The position numbers and the translations under genes are program-made. Positions 5,482-7,921 of a DNA stretch of 7,921 bases are shown piece by piece. The notes under the pieces were generated by a model that worked only from the letters and a program-made list of their open reading frames with translations, was not told the origin of the DNA and ran no database searches. Where the stretch lies: the NCBI GenBank assembly GCA_003219345.1, contig QHOP01000257.1, positions 1 through 7,921 of the forward strand. Direction: 5' to 3'. Each line of letters opens with the position of its first letter. Position 1 is the first letter of the stretch. The DNA comes from Verrucomicrobiota bacterium (GTDB lineage: Bacteria; Verrucomicrobiota; Verrucomicrobiia; Limisphaerales; AV2).

Positions 5482-7920
5482 ATGCCACGGCAACGACGAA
5501 CCGCCAGCAATCCAGATCAGTTGGGCCTCACCTTGCAAGGCGAGGGCTTCGAAGGCGCTCTCGAAACTCGCGGCGTCTTCTCGCTGGCCTATCTTTCACG
5601 CCATCTCCCTATCGCTTCAGAGTTCGCAAGCGCTGCGGAATGTGGGGCCATTCACCGGGAGATCGGCGAAATTTGGCATCGTCATCTCCCGGCATTGTCA
5701 TCACGGCGAAGGAATGAAGCGTTCACCTGCTCTACGTTGCTTGAGCCAATCCTCGATCGCCTTGGCTGGCGGCGCATTCCTCAGGAAACGATGCCGAATC
5801 TTACAACTCGTAAGAAGCCTGACTATTGCCTCTTTACTTCCGAAACCGACTATTTTGCCGCTGCTGAGGCCGACGCCTCGGTGCTCTTTCGCCTCAGCGC
5901 GACGGTTCTTGAGGCGAAACGGTACAAGCATTCGCTGGATCAAATCTCCACCAGAGAAACGCCCGGTTGGTTTCCAAGTCAGCAGCTGCAGGATTACCTC
6001 AACCATGCCAAGGACACCAGCGGACGCAGATTCTTCAATTGGGCGATTCTCACGAACGGTTCGGTGTGGCGGCTTTACGCGGATCGTTCAGCCGTGGGCG
6101 CGTATTTCGCGTTCCATCTGGTAAAGGGCAACCAGTTTTGTTCGCTCGAAGAGTTCCGAACCTTTGTCACACTCTTCCGTGCTTCAGCTTTCGAGCGTCA
6201 TCAAACCGGCTCGTGCTTCCTCGATTCTGTTCGCGAGCAGTCGTTACGCTTCCAGGCTCAGCTTGAAGAAAATCTACGAGACCGAATTTTCGACGTGCTG
6301 GAAGACTTGGGGACTGGTTTTGTTGATTTTGAGGACAATCATCTCGGCGAAGGTGACTTTCCGGAAGTCTATGACAACGCGCTCACGTTTCTTTACCGGC
6401 TGCTCTTTGTTCTTTATGCCGAGAGCCGCGGGCTGCTGCCGGTGAAGTCGCACGGCGCTGGCGCAAACCGGCGTTATCTGAACGACTTTTCCCTTGGGCG
6501 TCTCGTCGAGCGCCTGCGCGACCGCACGCTCTACACGGACGACGCATTCACTGGCCTTTACGAGGAACTGCTTCTGCTGTTTCACCTCATCAACGGCACA
6601 CACCCGCGCCAAAATGAATCTTTGGGTGTCACTCGCTACAACGGCGGCCTGTTTAATCCTGACCTGCACCGCAAACTCGACTCATGGCGCGTCGGCGACG
6701 CCTCGCTCGCGAACGTGCTGCGTCAACTTATCTTCGCGCAACCGCCCACTCGTCCGGGCCAGCGGCAAGGCCAACTCAGCACCGGTGAGGCGATAGACTA
6801 CAGCACACTGGAAGTCCGCCAACTTGGCGACATTTACGAAGGGCTGCTCGGCGCCCATTTCGTCCGTGAAGGTGAGCGCCTGGAACTTCGCAATCAGAAC
6901 GGCAAAAACCATCGCCACGGCATCTTCTACACGCCGGACTGGATTGTCCAATTCCTGATCCGGGAAACTCTTTCCCCGCTGCTGGACGAAATCGAGCATT
7001 CCGAAGAAGTTCAGCGCGCCCTGGCCGCTCGCTCCGAGGAAGGCAAGCGTAACAATGCTTTCGCAATGGCGGTGCTCGGTTTGAACCTCGTTGACCCCGC
7101 GATGGGCAGCGGGCATTTCCTCGTGCGCGCCACCGAATGGCTGGCCGCGCGCATCATGCGCCATCCCACCACTCGCCCAATGACAGAGCAGGTCGTCCCT
7201 CAAGGTCAGCGTCGGGTCACGCGCGAACAAATTTTGCAACGGGGCAAAATTCCGGTGCCGCCCGGCGTTTCGCAGGAACAGGCGGAAGTTTCTTATTGGC
7301 GTCGCCGCGTTGTCGAAGCCTGCATCTACGGCGTGGACATCAATCCCATGGCCGTAGAACTCGCGAAACTTTCACTCTGGCTCACCTGCATTGCCGTGGA
7401 TGAGCCGCTGAATTTCCTCGATCACCATTTGCGCCACGGCAACGCTTTGCTCTCCGTCTCTCCCGCTGAGCTCCGTCGCGCTCCGGTGCTGACCGAGACC
7501 GAACACCAAACGTTCGAGGCTGGCGACCATCTGCCGCGAACACTCGCCGCTGTCATCTCCAACGCGTTGGCCATCGAAGGCGAGGTCAGCACCGAAATGG
7601 AAGTTGTCAAACGCAAAGAGCGCCAGTGGCGGCAGGCTCGCGCGCAGTTGAAGCCGTTTCTCGACCTGGCCGATGTCTGGCTCGCTGGTCTCGCGAGTGT
7701 GCCAATGGACGAGTTCAATTACATCCAGGCGGCGCGATTCCTCGTCACGCTTAACGAACTCGACAACGAAACCAGGCCCGACGCGCGTCGTTTCCTCGAT
7801 TCCATAGCCGACGCTTTGCAGGACAAAAAGAACGCTCTTGTTCCGTTCCACTGGCGTTTGGAATTCCCGGACGTGTTTTATTCAGAAGATGGTCAGCCAT
7901 TGGCGAACGCCGGTTTTGAC
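5482..7920 (+). CDS. Type IIG-like restriction-modification enzyme (Eco57I methylase), 3' end outside window
   Basis: The frame is open from ATG 5482 to the window end (813 residues, no stop). This start is the first ATG after in-frame stops at 5413, 5431 and 5443; it has no clear ribosome site. The N-terminus looks like a PD-(D/E)xK nuclease: Asp114 in 'KKPDYCLF', then 'LEAKRYKHSLD' (Glu144, Lys146), 'QQLQDYL' (167-173) and 'WAILTNGSVWRLYAD' (187-201), a pattern shared with type I HsdR N-termini. A helical part follows. The N6-adenine methyltransferase begins with 'GIFYTPDWIV' (480-489), motif I 'DPAMGSGHF' (538-546), 'YGVDINPMAVELAKLSLWL' (616-634) and 'HGNALLS' (652-658). The sequence stops after 'FHWRLEFPDVF' (790-800) and 'GFD', just where motif IV NPPY/NPPW is expected. 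Such single chains both cut and methylate DNA, with specificity from a C-terminal target-recognition domain, here unseen. Relation to BREX PglX or DISARM methylases is possible, but the nuclease-like N-terminus favours type IIG. Confidence 0.9.
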   Translation, partial: MPRQRRTASNPDQLGLTLQGEGFEGALETRGVFSLAYLSRHLPIASEFASAAECGAIHREIGEIWHRHLPALSSRRRNEAFTCSTLLEPILDRLGWRRIPQETMPNLTTRKKPDYCLFTSETDYFAAAEADASVLFRLSATVLEAKRYKHSLDQISTRETPGWFPSQQLQDYLNHAKDTSGRRFFNWAILTNGSVWRLYADRSAVGAYFAFHLVKGNQFCSLEEFRTFVTLFRASAFERHQTGSCFLDSVREQSLRFQAQLEENLRDRIFDVLEDLGTGFVDFEDNHLGEGDFPEVYDNALTFLYRLLFVLYAESRGLLPVKSHGAGANRRYLNDFSLGRLVERLRDRTLYTDDAFTGLYEELLLLFHLINGTHPRQNESLGVTRYNGGLFNPDLHRKLDSWRVGDASLANVLRQLIFAQPPTRPGQRQGQLSTGEAIDYSTLEVRQLGDIYEGLLGAHFVREGERLELRNQNGKNHRHGIFYTPDWIVQFLIRETLSPLLDEIEHSEEVQRALAARSEEGKRNNAFAMAVLGLNLVDPAMGSGHFLVRATEWLAARIMRHPTTRPMTEQVVPQGQRRVTREQILQRGKIPVPPGVSQEQAEVSYWRRRVVEACIYGVDINPMAVELAKLSLWLTCIAVDEPLNFLDHHLRHGNALLSVSPAELRRAPVLTETEHQTFEAGDHLPRTLAAVISNALAIEGEVSTEMEVVKRKERQWRQARAQLKPFLDLADVWLAGLASVPMDEFNYIQAARFLVTLNELDNETRPDARRFLDSIADALQDKKNALVPFHWRLEFPDVFYSEDGQPLANAGFD

Positions 7921-7921
7921 G

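Noticed and set aside
5655..5692. Perfect 9-bp inverted repeat CCGGGAGAT/ATCTCCCGG with 20-nt loop
   Set aside because: By a simple count, about one such pair is expected by chance in a window of this length, and it lies inside coding sequence.
5430..5717. 95-codon plus-strand frame starting before the restriction gene
   Set aside because: It overlaps the start of the restriction-modification gene in another frame and shows no family features.
6682..7239. 185-codon minus-strand frame, and others under 5482-7921
   Set aside because: These are antisense or out-of-frame shadows of the continuous restriction-modification frame, which carries the methyltransferase motifs.

Overview
The window looks like chromosomal DNA from a GC-rich environmental bacterium, most likely of the phylum Verrucomicrobiota (Pedosphaera/Limisphaerales-like). 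Three things suggest this: a large secreted multidomain protein ending in the calcium-loop plus 'STDLVNW...YRLEVRP' type of C-terminus that I associate with that group; intergenic DNA full of short dispersed palindromes and 'ACACGGATTC'-type words; and few clear Shine-Dalgarno sequences. The assignment is an inference from style, not from a marker gene.

Layout. (1) 2-1987, plus strand: the 3' part of a gene for a secreted, multidomain surface or exoprotein; its 5' end lies outside the window. (2) 1988-2251: the gap between two convergent genes, filled by nested inverted repeats whose outer arms nearly abut both stop codons. (3) 2252-2704, minus strand: dtd, a complete D-aminoacyl-tRNA deacylase starting at GTG. 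(4) 2705-3318: a 614-bp gap without a credible intact gene, holding a possible 3' gene remnant, a second copy of the palindrome family and three copies of an 'ACACGGATTC' repeat. (5) 3319-4176, 4204-5385 and 5482-end, plus strand: TcmP (three-Cys-motif partner protein), an SPL-family (spore photoproduct lyase-like) radical SAM protein, and a large single-chain restriction-modification enzyme of the Eco57I/type IIG kind, cut off by the window end just before its expected NPPY motif. The last gene has no stop codon in the window, so searches that require a stop can miss it.

How the genes fit together. TcmP and the radical SAM protein are 27 bp apart and read as a two-gene operon. The restriction-modification gene follows on the same strand after 96 bp. 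The block looks like an accessory defence or nucleic-acid-modification cassette placed between housekeeping DNA (dtd) and repeats. Whether the TcmP/radical SAM pair works with the restriction enzyme is a hypothesis.

The most unusual DNA-level feature is a palindrome family present three times in under 8 kb. One copy lies in frame inside the radical SAM coding sequence, which it lengthens by about 15 residues without breaking it. No tRNA, rRNA, CRISPR array, transposase or integrase was seen.
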